Shown: piece by piece, positions 45,973 to 54,807 of the stretch
Numbering within the stretch: position 1 is the stretch's first letter
Layout: each line of letters begins with the position of its first letter
Assembly: GCA_041741155.1 (NCBI GenBank)
Contig: JBGSKO010000154.1
Location: 62,001-126,000, forward strand
Direction of reading: 5' to 3'
From: M3007 sp041741155
GTDB lineage: Bacteria > Bacteroidota > Bacteroidia > Chitinophagales > Saprospiraceae
DNA: 64,000 nt
Program-made: the position numbers and the translations under genes
Notes under the pieces: model-generated
What the model saw: the letters and a program-made list of their open reading frames with translations, nothing else
Database searches by the model: none
What the model was told of the DNA's origin: nothing

Positions 45973-47874
45973 ATGAGTGACCAGATACAGCACGAATGTG
46001 GCATCGCCGTTTTGCGACTGCTCAAACCCCTCGATTATTACCATAAAAAGTACGGAACAGCGTTTTACGGCGTCCAAAAACTCCAGTTGCTCATGCAAAA
46101 AATGCGCAACAGGGGACAGGACGGCGCCGGAATCGCTACCATCAAACTCAATCCAACGCCCGGCGAGCGGTACATCAGCCGCAAACGCAGCAACGCTCCG
46201 AACAGCTATCTGGCCGACCTGTTCGATATGGTGTGGGGCCGTATCCGGGAAATTCCGCCCGAACGCCTCGGCGACGCCGCCTGGCTCAAAACCAACGCTC
46301 CCTACGCCGGCGAAGTACTTATGGGACACCTGCGCTACGGCACCCACGGCGACAACAGCATCGAACGCGTACACCCCTTCCACCGCCAAAACAACTGGAT
46401 CAACCGGAACCTCCTCCTGGCCGGCAACTTCAACATGACCAACGTGGACGAGCTTTTCGAAGAACTCGTCGAACTCGGCCAATACCCCAAAGAGAAGAGC
46501 GATACCGTAACCGTGCTCGAAAAAATCGGGCACTTCCTCGACGACGAGGTGCAACGCCTGCACACCTGGTACAAACCCGACGGGTACTCCAACCAGGACA
46601 TCAACAAACTCATCTACGAAAACCTCGATATCCAGCGCCTGCTGCGCCGCGCCTGCAAAAAATTTGACGGCGGCTATGTGCTGGGCGGCCTCATCGGCCA
46701 TGGCGATGCATTCCTGATCCGCGACCCCAACGGCATACGACCGGCCTACTGGTACCAGGACGACGAAATCGTTGTGGGCGCCTCCGAACGCGCAGCCATT
46801 CAGACGGTGTTCAATGTGCGCTTCAACACCGTCAAGGAACTCAAGCCCGGGCATGCGCTGATCATGAAATGCCACGGCGCTATCAGCGAGCAACCGTTTT
46901 CCGAACCCCGCGAAATCCGCGCCTGCTCGTTTGAGCGCATCTATTTCAGCCGCGGTAACGACCGCGAAATTTACCAGGAACGCAAAAAACTCGGCGAGAC
47001 ACTCGCCCAACCCGCCCTCGAAGCGGTGGATTTCGATATAAACCACACCGTGTTTTCCTTTATCCCCAATACGGCGGAGGTGGCGTTTCAGGGTTTGGCC
47101 GAAGGCCTGGACAAAGCCCTTAATGTGTGGAAACAGGAGCAAATCCTGCAGTTTCAGGAAAATAAAACACTCACGCCGGAGAAGTTGCAAACCATTCTGG
47201 CGCACCGCCCGCGCGTGGAAAAACTCGTACACAAGGACGAAAAACAGCGCACGTTTATCGCCGACATCAAAAGCCGACACAACATGGTGAGCTACGTGTA
47301 CGACGTCACCTACGGCCTGGTGGAAAACCACAAGGACAACCTCGTACTGCTCGACGACTCCATCGTGCGCGGCACCACCCTGCGCGACAGTATCGTGAAC
47401 ATCACCGCGCGCCTGCATCCTAAAAAAATCATTATCCTCTCCAGTGCCCCGCAAATTCGCTTCCCCGACTGCTACGGTATTGACATGAGTAAAATGAAAG
47501 ACTTCGTGGCTTTTCAGGCGCTGGTGCAACTGCTGCAGGAAACCGGCCGCGAGCACCTGCTGGATGAAGCCTACAACCGCTGCAAAGCCACAGAAAACCT
47601 GCCGGTAGAAATGGTGCAAAACGAAGTAGCGCCGCTGTACAACCACTTTGGTTACACTGAAATCAGTGCGCGTATCGCCAAATTAGTTACGCCAAAAGGA
47701 ATAAAATCCGAGGTGCAGGTCATCTTCCAGACGCTGGAGGGACTGCATGCGGCCTGCCCCAAAAATCGCGGCGACTGGTACTTCTCCGGGCGCTATCCCA
47801 CCCCCGGCGGCAACCGGGTGGCAAACCGCGCATTCATTAATTTTATGGAAAATTCGGACGAACGGGCGTACTGA
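45973..47874 (+). CDS. purF: Amidophosphoribosyltransferase
   Basis: This 633-residue enzyme makes 5-phosphoribosylamine from PRPP and glutamine, the first step of purine synthesis. A class II glutamine amidotransferase domain lies at the N terminus with Cys9 as the likely nucleophile (HECGIAVL), followed by RNRGQDGAG and GHLRYGTHG. The phosphoribosyltransferase part contains the PRPP loop LLDDSIVRGTTLRDS near residue 460. It is longer than E. coli PurF (505) because of inserts and a C-terminal extension; long forms of this kind are common in Bacteroidota. It starts soon after a strong promoter and ends 21 bp before the convergent rsmE stop. No purine genes are adjacent. Confidence 0.93.
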   Translation: MSDQIQHECGIAVLRLLKPLDYYHKKYGTAFYGVQKLQLLMQKMRNRGQDGAGIATIKLNPTPGERYISRKRSNAPNSYLADLFDMVWGRIREIPPERLGDAAWLKTNAPYAGEVLMGHLRYGTHGDNSIERVHPFHRQNNWINRNLLLAGNFNMTNVDELFEELVELGQYPKEKSDTVTVLEKIGHFLDDEVQRLHTWYKPDGYSNQDINKLIYENLDIQRLLRRACKKFDGGYVLGGLIGHGDAFLIRDPNGIRPAYWYQDDEIVVGASERAAIQTVFNVRFNTVKELKPGHALIMKCHGAISEQPFSEPREIRACSFERIYFSRGNDREIYQERKKLGETLAQPALEAVDFDINHTVFSFIPNTAEVAFQGLAEGLDKALNVWKQEQILQFQENKTLTPEKLQTILAHRPRVEKLVHKDEKQRTFIADIKSRHNMVSYVYDVTYGLVENHKDNLVLLDDSIVRGTTLRDSIVNITARLHPKKIIILSSAPQIRFPDCYGIDMSKMKDFVAFQALVQLLQETGREHLLDEAYNRCKATENLPVEMVQNEVAPLYNHFGYTEISARIAKLVTPKGIKSEVQVIFQTLEGLHAACPKNRGDWYFSGRYPTPGGNRVANRAFINFMENSDERAY

Positions 47875-47895
47875 TGCGGGTAGGGGCAACCTGGT

Positions 47896-48615
47896 TTATG
47901 GGTTGACCGGTGTACTGATCTTTGCCAACTGAAACGCCAGCACCGCTACCAACCCTGCCGTCTCCGTGCGTAGCCGCGTGGGGCCGAGGCCGACTTCGAC
48001 AAAATCCTTCGCTTGCGCCAGCGCAACCTCCTCGGGCGTAAAGTCACCTTCCGGGCCAATGAGTACCAGCGTGTCGGCGCCGGGCCGCAGGAATGTAGTC
48101 AAATGGGGCGCCGGCAGATCGGCGCACCAGGCGATGCAACGCAACGGCTCGGCAGCGCGGCGCACCACTTCGGCAAACGGCGTGAGCGGGTTCAATTGGG
48201 GCAAATGGCCTTGCAGGGATTGTTTCATCGCAGACACCAGAATTTTCTCCAGCCGGTCATGCCGGACGGTTGTGCGCTCGGAACGCTTGCACACCAGCGG
48301 CGTAATTTCCTGAATGCCGATCTCGGTTGCTTTTTCCAGAAACCACTCCAGCCGGTCCATATTTTTGGTGGGCGCTATGGCGATGTGCAGTCGGGCCGGC
48401 GGCATCGGAGCCGGCAATGTGTCCAAAATACGCGCCACGGCGTGTTTCTTTCCCGCTTCCGCCAGTTCGGTTTCATAAAAAAAACCTTTTCCATCGGTCA
48501 GCCGCAAGCGGTCGCCGGGCTGCCTGCGCAACACGGTGAGCAGGTGGCGACTCTCCTCGTCGTCAAAATAGGCCAGGCCATTTTCGATTTTTTTCGCGAA
48601 AAACAACTGATTCAT
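47896..48615 (-). CDS. rsmE: 16S rRNA (uracil-1498-N3)-methyltransferase
   Basis: The 239-residue product has an N-terminal PUA-like domain (about 1-70, HLLTVLRRQPGDRLRLTDGKG) and a SPOUT methyltransferase domain with the knot motifs LIGPEGDFTPEE and LGPTRLRTETAG near the C terminus. It methylates U1498 of 16S rRNA in the small subunit. The ATG at 48615 yields the family start MNQLFFAKK; a 72-residue upstream extension has no match. It is convergent with purF and has no operon partner. Confidence 0.93.
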   Translation of the reverse strand: MNQLFFAKKIENGLAYFDDEESRHLLTVLRRQPGDRLRLTDGKGFFYETELAEAGKKHAVARILDTLPAPMPPARLHIAIAPTKNMDRLEWFLEKATEIGIQEITPLVCKRSERTTVRHDRLEKILVSAMKQSLQGHLPQLNPLTPFAEVVRRAAEPLRCIAWCADLPAPHLTTFLRPGADTLVLIGPEGDFTPEEVALAQAKDFVEVGLGPTRLRTETAGLVAVLAFQLAKISTPVNP

Positions 48616-48982
48616 GGGTTGAAGGTCGGGTACACAACCGGATATTTTCAAACAAACCGCAGCGAAACACAACGAAACATTTTTTTTGAGAAACGTGCGG
48701 GATATCACGCTACTGGACGTATTCGGAACGAGACCTTCCAGGTTTTGCAAACGATGCCCGGAAAACAAAATGTCGGGTAATGGGGCGGGAAATGGCTTTT
48801 CTACAAAGCCTGTAAATCCCGAGAACAGCACTAAATGCCGGGATATATAGAATATATAAAAATTTATTTCTGAAAAAACAGGATTACATGAAACCTGATT
48901 TCAAAATTTGTTGCAAAATTTGCATGTCCCAACATTCAATGTTTATAATATTTCATCTTTTCACTTTCTAAATCGTTTCTGT
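48616..48982. other. Intergenic region with half of a MITE-like repeat
   Basis: No gene is seen in these 367 bp. Bases 48707-48746 match the left half of the element at 51275-51380: CTACTGGAC, TATTC, then CCTTCCAGGTTTT in the same order with small gaps. The right part (about 48840-48970) is very A/T rich and probably contains the promoter of the DoxX-like gene, though no clean TAnnTTTG box is found. Confidence 0.5.
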
Positions 48983-49366
48983 ATGAATGCATTTTTATCT
49001 CTTGGTCGCTGGATTTTTCCCATCCCTTTTCTCGCTTTCGGGCTGATGCACTTTGCCAATGCGCAAATGATGGCAGATTATGTGGTGCCTGCTTACATGC
49101 CCGCCAAAACTATTTGGGTGTATCTGTCCGGCGCAGGTCTCCTCGGCGCAGCCGTGAGTATGTATATCGGGAAATACGATAAGTTGGCGGCTACCCTGCT
49201 GAGCATCATGCTCATCCTGATTGCGCTTATGGTACACCTGCCGGGCGTTATGGCCGGCGGTGACAATGCCAGCGCCATGAGCGGTTTTCTAAAAGACCTG
49301 GGCCTTGCAGGCGCCAGCATGCTGTATGCGCTGCATTTGGCCAAAGACCGTTCGGTAATCGGCTAA
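48983..49366 (+). CDS. DoxX-like small membrane protein
   Basis: The 127-residue product has four hydrophobic segments (about 6-24, 43-60, 68-88 and 104-120) and the family features GRWIFPIPFLAFGLMHF and MPGVM-type loops, here LPGVMAGG. DoxX-like proteins are integral membrane proteins of poorly defined function, some tied to redox or sulfur metabolism. The ATG at 48983 begins right before the first membrane segment. It is followed by a strong intrinsic terminator and stands alone. Confidence 0.75.
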   Translation: MNAFLSLGRWIFPIPFLAFGLMHFANAQMMADYVVPAYMPAKTIWVYLSGAGLLGAAVSMYIGKYDKLAATLLSIMLILIALMVHLPGVMAGGDNASAMSGFLKDLGLAGASMLYALHLAKDRSVIG

Positions 49367-49393
49367 GTAAAAGACCGCATACACGCTCCACTG

Positions 49394-49437
49394 CCGGGGC
49401 GCAGCCGGAAACACGGTTGCGTCCCGGTATTTTTTTT
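49394..49437 (+). terminator. Intrinsic terminator of the DoxX-like gene
   Basis: A 14-bp stem with two G-U pairs (CCGGGGCGCAGCCG at 49394-49407 with CGGTTGCGTCCCGG at 49414-49427) and a 6-base loop is followed by eight Ts at 49430-49437. Confidence 0.85.
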
Positions 49438-49447
49438 GATAAGTTTG

Positions 49448-49945
49448 TTAACCGCCAAAAGACCGTATTTTCTGCTCGATATTCGTCGTGGAGTATCCAT
49501 CCACGAAAGGCAGGCTGCGCACCTGGCCACCGTTTGCAAGCACCACATCCGAGCCAACGATTTGCTCCGGTTTCCAGTCGCCACCTTTCACCAGTACATC
49601 GGGCATAGCGGTTTTGATGAGTTCAAGCGGTGTGTCTTCGTCAAAAAACACGACGGCGTCCACCACTTCGAGCGCTGCCAAAAGGTGGGCGCGGGTAGCT
49701 TCATCATTGATGGGACGCGCGGGGCCCTTGAGCCGCCGCACCGAATCGCCGCTGTTGAGGCCGATCACGAGTCGCTCGCCGAGGTCGCGGGCTTCGGCAA
49801 GGTAGTGCAGGTGCCCGTAGTGCAGGATATCGAAGCAGCCGTTGGTAAACACGATACGCTCCCCGGCCGCACGCCAGCGGGCCACCGTTTCGCGGAGCTG
49901 CTCGGCCGTTTGTATCTTTTGCTGGATATGTGCGAAACTTGTCAT
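49448..49945 (-). CDS. rfaE2: D-glycero-beta-D-manno-heptose 1-phosphate adenylyltransferase
   Basis: The 165-residue product matches the C-terminal nucleotidyltransferase domain of HldE: FTNGCFDILHYGHLHYL (with the HxGH motif), LNSGDSVRRLKG, VLVKGGDW and a final YSTTNIEQKI. It joins ATP and heptose-1-phosphate to make ADP-heptose, used for the lipopolysaccharide core. Only this domain is present, so the kinase half must be encoded elsewhere, as in many Bacteroidota. The leader region contains GGTTAGAAGG-type repeats. Upstream is the LPG-synthase-like gene, in the same direction 138 bp away. Confidence 0.92.
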   Translation of the reverse strand: MTSFAHIQQKIQTAEQLRETVARWRAAGERIVFTNGCFDILHYGHLHYLAEARDLGERLVIGLNSGDSVRRLKGPARPINDEATRAHLLAALEVVDAVVFFDEDTPLELIKTAMPDVLVKGGDWKPEQIVGSDVVLANGGQVRSLPFVDGYSTTNIEQKIRSFGG

Positions 49946-49950
49946 GAATG

Positions 49951-50023
49951 GAGGGTTGTTGGTTGGAGGGTTAGAGGGTTAGAAGGTTAGAAGGTTGCTG
50001 GTTAGAGGGTTGCTGGTTGAAGG
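49951..50023. repeat. GGTTAGAAGG-type intergenic repeat
   Basis: Units such as GGTTAGAGGGTTAGAAGG and GGTTGCTGGTTAGAGGG repeat with slight variation over about 73 bp, just upstream of the rfaE2 start codon. The same units occur at 62511-62726. Confidence 0.75.
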
Positions 50024-50083
50024 GAACAATGAGGCATATCAAAGTAGGTCAGACGAAGCACTCACCCGCTCATCACTCATCGC

Positions 50084-51136
50084 TCAAAACTGCTTGGGTT
50101 TATTGAGGATGGGCAGGAGTACGAGGGCGATGATTCCGGCGATGATGTTGTAAAAAATCTGGATCGCGAAAAAGGCAATATTGGCATACGAAAAGGCGTC
50201 GCTGCCGTCAATGGCGTACAGCGCCAGCCCGGCGATGGCCAGGGCGTGGAACGAACCCATGCCGCCCGGGGAGGGAATGACGAAACCGAGTGTACCGAAT
50301 ACAAATACCATCAGCGCAGCGCCGGCGCCAAGATGGGCTGTTGGCGGGAACGCCATTAAATTGAACAAGCATTGCAGGTAAAACATCAGCCAGATGCCGA
50401 GCGAGTAGGCCAGAAACAGCCCCGCGTGGCGCAGGCGGAACACACTGCGCAAACCATCCCAGAAACCTTCAACCAGGTTGGCTATTTTTTGAACAAGCGC
50501 AAGTTGACTTATTTTTTTTCGGAAAATAAATACCAGTACAGCGCCCAGCACAAGTAGGGCCAAACCGCCCAACACAACGGGGTTTTGCCAAAAACTGCCG
50601 CCCGAGGTATCCCCGCGGCGACTTTGGATAAAAGCCCAGAGGGTGTCGGCCTCAAACACAAACGCCAGCCCCACAACGATACCAAGGCACACAAAATCCA
50701 TGAGCCGGTCCACCACCAGAGTACCCATAACCCGCTCCATCGGGATGCGCTCGTAGCGCGACAGAGAGCCGGCCCGCACCACCTCGCCCATGCGCGGGAA
50801 GCCGAGGTTGGCGAAGTAGCCCAGTAGGATAGTCAGAAACGAATTGGAAAACCGGACCTGGTAGCCCATCGGCTCCAGCAGCATCTGCCAGCGCCAGGCG
50901 CGAAAGACATTGCTCACGGTGAATGCCACCACCACCAGCGCCATCCAGCCGAGGTGTATGGTGGAAAAATCGTGCAGCAATTTATCCATCAGGCTGCACT
51001 GATCGGCAGGCACGCCATCCAGGCGGCATTGCTCCTGAAATGCGGTGTTCTGGCTTCGAAAAACCAACCCGAGAATGACCACCCCGATACCGAGGAACAG
51101 GAGAAACTGAAGCGCTTTTTTGAGTTTGGGCGACAT
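50084..51136 (-). CDS. Lysylphosphatidylglycerol synthase transmembrane-like protein (UPF0104)
   Basis: The 350-residue protein has about eight hydrophobic segments and the family motifs NVFRAWRWQMLLEPMG, GYFANLGFPRMGEVVRAG and TLVVDRLMDF, and near the C terminus PSPGGMGSFH. These proteins share the membrane flippase part of MprF-like enzymes but lack the lysyl-transferase domain, so the role may be in lipid or polyprenyl-linked sugar movement; this is not settled. An octamer CACCTTTG lies on this strand at 51184-51191. It is upstream of rfaE2 in the same direction. Confidence 0.82.
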   Translation of the reverse strand: MSPKLKKALQFLLFLGIGVVILGLVFRSQNTAFQEQCRLDGVPADQCSLMDKLLHDFSTIHLGWMALVVVAFTVSNVFRAWRWQMLLEPMGYQVRFSNSFLTILLGYFANLGFPRMGEVVRAGSLSRYERIPMERVMGTLVVDRLMDFVCLGIVVGLAFVFEADTLWAFIQSRRGDTSGGSFWQNPVVLGGLALLVLGAVLVFIFRKKISQLALVQKIANLVEGFWDGLRSVFRLRHAGLFLAYSLGIWLMFYLQCLFNLMAFPPTAHLGAGAALMVFVFGTLGFVIPSPGGMGSFHALAIAGLALYAIDGSDAFSYANIAFFAIQIFYNIIAGIIALVLLPILNKPKQF

Positions 51137-51224
51137 ATCTTTTTAAAACGGGCGAGTTGGCGAAGGGGATAAAAACGGCGGCGCAAAGGTGGGAAAAATT
51201 GGCGTTTTCCGGCATCAAATACAA

Positions 51225-51265
51225 ACCGCCCCGGCCAGCATGTGCTGACCGGGGCGGTCGTTTTT
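51225..51265. terminator. Hairpin terminator downstream of hppA
   Basis: A stem of ACCGCCCCGG (51225-51234) and its complement (51249-51258) encloses a further CAGCA-TG-TGCTG stem, making a nearly continuous 16-bp hairpin. Five Ts follow on the plus strand and a shorter T-rich stretch on the minus strand. With no plus-strand gene upstream, it most likely ends the hppA transcript. Confidence 0.65.
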
Positions 51266-51274
51266 CAAATAATG

Positions 51275-51380
51275 TTGGCACCATACTACTGGACATTTTT
51301 ATTCAGAGCTCCAGACTTTCCAGGTTTTTAAAACCTGGAAAGTCTCATTCCGCGAAAATGTCCAGTAGTATGAATTGGCA
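51275..51380. mobile_element. MITE-like element with nested inverted repeats and flanking direct repeats
   Basis: Outer arms CATACTACTGGACATTTT (51282-51299) and its exact complement (51355-51372) surround a second perfect 16-bp inverted repeat, AGACTTTCCAGGTTTT (51313-51328) and its complement (51330-51345). A 6-bp direct repeat TTGGCA flanks the whole (51275-51280 and 51375-51380), as a target duplication would. There is no gene inside. A partial copy is at 48707-48746. It ends 10 bp before the hppA stop codon. Confidence 0.65.
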
Positions 51381-51390
51381 TCAAAACACC

Positions 51391-53643
51391 TTATTTCGCT
51401 GCATCAATCGGCGCGGCAGCGGGCTGCTGCTGCGCATCTTGCTGCGACAGGTTGATCTCCTGTTGTGCGGGAGCCGTGCTGCCGACTTCGCTATCCGTGT
51501 GGCCACCGAGAATCGGCGCGATCACCAGGCCTACGAGGCAGGTCAGTTTGATCAGGATATTCATCGAAGGACCGGAAGTATCTTTGAAGGGGTCGCCCAC
51601 GGTGTCGCCGGTAACGGCGGCCTTGTGCGGCTCGGAACCTTTGTAGTACATCTTGCCGTCAATTTCCACACCTTTTTCGAAGGATTTTTTCGCATTGTCC
51701 CAAGCGCCACCGGCATTGGACTGGAAGATTGCCCACATCACACCACTGACCGTGACACCGGCCATGTAGCCGCCCAGTGCCTCGGGGCCCATGACGAAGC
51801 CGATGACGATAGGCGTGATGATCGTGATGAGGCCCGGAGGCATCATCTCGCGCAGGGCAGCTTTGGTAGAAATTTCCACACACTTGCCGTACTCGGCTTT
51901 GCCGGTGCCTTCGAGCAGGCCCGGAATTTCGCGGAACTGGCGGCGCACTTCATTCACCATGTCCATGGCAGCACGACCCACACTTTGCATGGCGAGTGCG
52001 GAGAATACCACGGGAATCATACCGCCAACAAACAGCGCAGCGAGTACGTCGGCTTTGAAGATGTTGATGCCCTGAATACCCGTGAAATCCACGTAAGCAG
52101 CGAAGAGCGCCAGCGCCGTGAGGGCCGCCGAAGCGATGGCAAAACCTTTGCCGATAGCGGCGGTGGTGTTGCCTACGGAGTCGAGCACGTCGGTTTTTTC
52201 GCGTACCTCTTTGGGTAGTTCGCTCATTTCAGCGATACCGCCGGCGTTGTCGGCGATGGGGCCGAAGGCATCAATAGCCAACTGCATGGCCGTGGTAGCC
52301 ATCATGGCCGAGGCAGCAATAGCTACGCCGTAGAATCCGGCCAGAGAGTACGCCCCCCAGATAGCGCCGGCGAACAGCAAAACAGGCATCCAGGTGGACA
52401 TCATGCCCGTGGCTAAGCCGGCGATCACGTTTGTACCGTGGCCGGTGCCCGACTGGCGGACGATAGCCAGTACAGGCTTTTTGCCCAAACCGGTGTAGTA
52501 TTCTGTGATTGCAGAGATGAGTGCGCCAACGGCGAGACCTACCAGTACGGCGTAGAACACATTTGTGCTGCTAACCATGCGGGAGCCGGTACCGAAGAAA
52601 TTCATGGTCATGGTGTCGGGCAACATCCAGTGAATAACCGGATAGCAAGCAATACCCGTGAGGATAAGGCTGGCCCAGTTGCCCAGGTTCAGTGCGCCTT
52701 GCACGGTGTCGGCGCTGGCCTCTGCGGTGTCTTTTACGCGCACGAGGTTCATGCCGATCATGGAGAAAATGATGCCGAGACCGGCGATCAGGATCGGCAA
52801 CAGGATAGGGCCGATACCGCCGAACGCGTCGGAGATGCCGCCGGAATCGCGGATCACAGAGTTGCCGAGCACCATGGCTGCGAGCATGGTTGCCACATAG
52901 GAACCGAACAAGTCGGCGCCCATGCCGGCTACGTCGCCCACATTGTCACCCACGTTATCGGCGATGGTTGCGGGGTTACGCGGGTCGTCTTCGGGGATAC
53001 CTGCTTCTACTTTACCCACGAGGTCGGCGCCTACGTCGGCTGCTTTGGTATAAATACCGCCACCTACACGGGCAAACAGAGCGATGGATTCAGCGCCGAG
53101 CGAGAAACCCGCCAGCACTTCCAGCACGCGCGACATGGCAGCCGGGCCGTCCACGCCGTATGTTCCGCCCATGAAGTAGTTGAAGAAAATAGCGAACAGG
53201 GCGCTCAGTCCGAGTACAGCCAAACCGGCCACGCCGAGACCCATCACGGAGCCGCCATTGAACGACACTTTGAGCGCCTTGGCAAGGCTCGTGCGGGCGG
53301 CCTGGGTGGTGCGCACATTTGCTTTGGTCGCTATGCGCATACCGGCGTAACCCGCCAGTACCGAAAAGGCTGCACCGATGACGAAAGATGCCACGATGAG
53401 CGGATGGCTGGTGGTCACCATCATGCTCTGCCAGCCCAGCAACAGGCCGGCGACAACGACAAAAATCGCCAGCACGCGGTATTCAGCTTTCAAAAACGCC
53501 ATAGCGCCGTCGGCAATGTGGTCGGCAATGGCGCGCATTTTAGCGTCGCCGGCATCTTGCTTTTTGACCCAGGCCTGGAGAACGGCCATGTACAACAGTC
53601 CGGCAACGCCGAACAAAGGAAGTAGGTAAACCAAAGAACTCAT
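51391..53643 (-). CDS. hppA: Membrane-bound ion-pumping pyrophosphatase
   Basis: This 750-residue protein, with about 16 hydrophobic segments, hydrolyses pyrophosphate and pumps H+ or Na+ across the membrane. Hallmarks are the substrate loop DDPRNPATIADNVGDNVGD, GADLFGSY, and near the end AVTGDTVGDPFKDTSGPS. After GNTT there is Ala, where K+-independent enzymes have Lys, suggesting a K+-dependent type; whether Na+ or H+ is pumped is not decided here. The tail ends in a Gln/Ala-rich extension. The leader, starting at a TACTTTTG box at 53760-53767, includes five copies of a 9-bp repeat. It stands alone, with a MITE-like element after its stop. Confidence 0.95.
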   Translation of the reverse strand: MSSLVYLLPLFGVAGLLYMAVLQAWVKKQDAGDAKMRAIADHIADGAMAFLKAEYRVLAIFVVVAGLLLGWQSMMVTTSHPLIVASFVIGAAFSVLAGYAGMRIATKANVRTTQAARTSLAKALKVSFNGGSVMGLGVAGLAVLGLSALFAIFFNYFMGGTYGVDGPAAMSRVLEVLAGFSLGAESIALFARVGGGIYTKAADVGADLVGKVEAGIPEDDPRNPATIADNVGDNVGDVAGMGADLFGSYVATMLAAMVLGNSVIRDSGGISDAFGGIGPILLPILIAGLGIIFSMIGMNLVRVKDTAEASADTVQGALNLGNWASLILTGIACYPVIHWMLPDTMTMNFFGTGSRMVSSTNVFYAVLVGLAVGALISAITEYYTGLGKKPVLAIVRQSGTGHGTNVIAGLATGMMSTWMPVLLFAGAIWGAYSLAGFYGVAIAASAMMATTAMQLAIDAFGPIADNAGGIAEMSELPKEVREKTDVLDSVGNTTAAIGKGFAIASAALTALALFAAYVDFTGIQGINIFKADVLAALFVGGMIPVVFSALAMQSVGRAAMDMVNEVRRQFREIPGLLEGTGKAEYGKCVEISTKAALREMMPPGLITIITPIVIGFVMGPEALGGYMAGVTVSGVMWAIFQSNAGGAWDNAKKSFEKGVEIDGKMYYKGSEPHKAAVTGDTVGDPFKDTSGPSMNILIKLTCLVGLVIAPILGGHTDSEVGSTAPAQQEINLSQQDAQQQPAAAPIDAAK

Positions 53644-53676
53644 CTTGTCTTGATATAAGTGAACTTGAATTTATGG

Positions 53677-53725
53677 ATTGATTCGATTGATTCGATTGAT
53701 TCGATTGATTCGATTGATTCGATTG
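53677..53725. repeat. Five-copy 9-bp tandem repeat in the hppA leader
   Basis: ATTGATTCG occurs five times from 53677 to 53721, plus a partial ATTG. Read in the direction of hppA the unit is CGAATCAAT and the array ends 33 bp before the ATG. The same unit, also five times and in the same orientation to its gene, is found at 55554-55598. Confidence 0.9.
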
Positions 53726-53759
53726 GGGCAAAAAATATTGCTTTTCGGAAAAAGAGCCG

Positions 53760-53767
53760 CAAAAGTA
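53760..53767 (-). promoter_or_regulatory. Candidate -7 box of hppA
   Basis: TACTTTTG on the minus strand, about 115 bp before the ATG; transcription from here would include the 9-bp repeat array in the untranslated leader. No clear -33 TTG is present at 19-21 bp. Confidence 0.4.
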
Positions 53768-53974
53768 GTGAAATTTCAGTTTTCGACTGAAGAAGCCGTC
53801 TTTTCCAGCAGGTTATGTTTTTTTGTCGTTTTAGGGAGTGGGGTAAAACAGGCAATTCAGGTTATTTCCAAACCTTTGCGGCCACCTGAGATTATACAGG
53901 TGGAGCAGATGTGATCTTTCCGAATGTCTTGCGTCTGAAACACTATTTTGCAGAAACAAATAACACAAGCAACC

Positions 53975-54712
53975 ATGCAGAACCTGCGCGGGGTCGCGCT
54001 CGGCCTTTTCGTTTTGTTCCAAATAACCACCGCACACACCCAACGGGTGGACCATCGCTTCAACAACTGGTTCACGTATTTTGGCCAGTACAAATTACAC
54101 CCGCACTGGGGGCTGCATGTGGACGGGCAGTTCCGAGCCAATGACAATGTGAAGCAAATCAACCAGTCACTCTTGCGAATAGGCGGCCAATATTATCTGA
54201 ACCCGAGCACCACACTGACGCTCGGCTACGCCTATATCAACACGTACAGCCAAAGCGCTGATGCGTATTTCACCGAACATCGGATATGGCAACAGTTCAT
54301 GCACACGCATCCCGTGGGCGCTCCCGTTTCGATGACACACCGTTTCCGCTTCGAAAACCGGTTTGTGGAACGCATTTCCCAAAATCAGGATCCAGGCTGG
54401 GCAACAGGACAACGGTTTCGGTATTTCAACCGGACCATATTCAATTTGACAAATCACAAGGAAACCCGCGTACGCCCCTACCTCGCGCTGCAAAACGAGT
54501 TTTTCCTCAACATCGCCTCGCCGGATATCAACTCCAATGCATTTGATCAAAACCGGTTCCTGGTGGCATTCGGGGTCCAGCATGCCGGCCTCACGCGCCT
54601 CGAAATAGGCTACCTCAATCAGTTTCTAAATCCGCCGGGCAACGCCGATGTGATGAACCACGTCTTGCATTTTTCCATTTTACAGGTGCTGGACTTCGCT
54701 CCCTTGCAGTAG
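53975..54712 (+). CDS. DUF2490 outer-membrane protein
   Basis: The 245-residue product has a signal peptide (ALGLFVLFQITTAHT) and then about ten amphipathic strands with the DUF2490 features NWFTYFGQYKLHPHWGLHVDGQFR, LLRIGGQYYLNP, EHRIWQQF and RFRYFNRT. DUF2490 proteins are predicted outer-membrane barrels of unknown function. The ATG at 53975 is chosen over the in-frame TTG at 53948 because it begins the signal peptide. It is divergent from hppA and precedes two DUF4197 genes, with a weak hairpin between. Confidence 0.82.
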   Translation: MQNLRGVALGLFVLFQITTAHTQRVDHRFNNWFTYFGQYKLHPHWGLHVDGQFRANDNVKQINQSLLRIGGQYYLNPSTTLTLGYAYINTYSQSADAYFTEHRIWQQFMHTHPVGAPVSMTHRFRFENRFVERISQNQDPGWATGQRFRYFNRTIFNLTNHKETRVRPYLALQNEFFLNIASPDINSNAFDQNRFLVAFGVQHAGLTRLEIGYLNQFLNPPGNADVMNHVLHFSILQVLDFAPLQ

Positions 54713-54752
54713 CCCCCTTAACCAATGTTTAAACTTTTCACCAAAATAGAAC

Positions 54753-54777
54753 GCGGTGTTTTCGGTTAATACACCGC
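54753..54777 (+). terminator. Weak hairpin after the DUF2490 gene
   Basis: GCGGTGT (54753-54759) pairs with ACACCGC (54771-54777) around an 11-base loop, followed by CTTTC, a poor T run. It may weakly end the DUF2490 transcript; the call is tentative. Confidence 0.35.
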
Positions 54778-54807
54778 CTTTCAAACGCACATTTATACCT
54801 TTTTACC

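Noticed and set aside
45928..47646. 572-residue minus-strand open frame opposite purF
   Set aside because: purF on the plus strand has full motifs and a strong promoter; the antisense frame has no recognisable domain.
48616..48831. 72-residue N-terminal extension of RsmE
   Set aside because: RsmE proteins begin at the PUA-like domain, which starts at the ATG at 48615; the extension has no match.
52438..53625. 395-residue plus-strand open frame opposite hppA
   Set aside because: Antisense shadow of a strongly conserved gene; rich in His, Gly and Ala and without any family motif.
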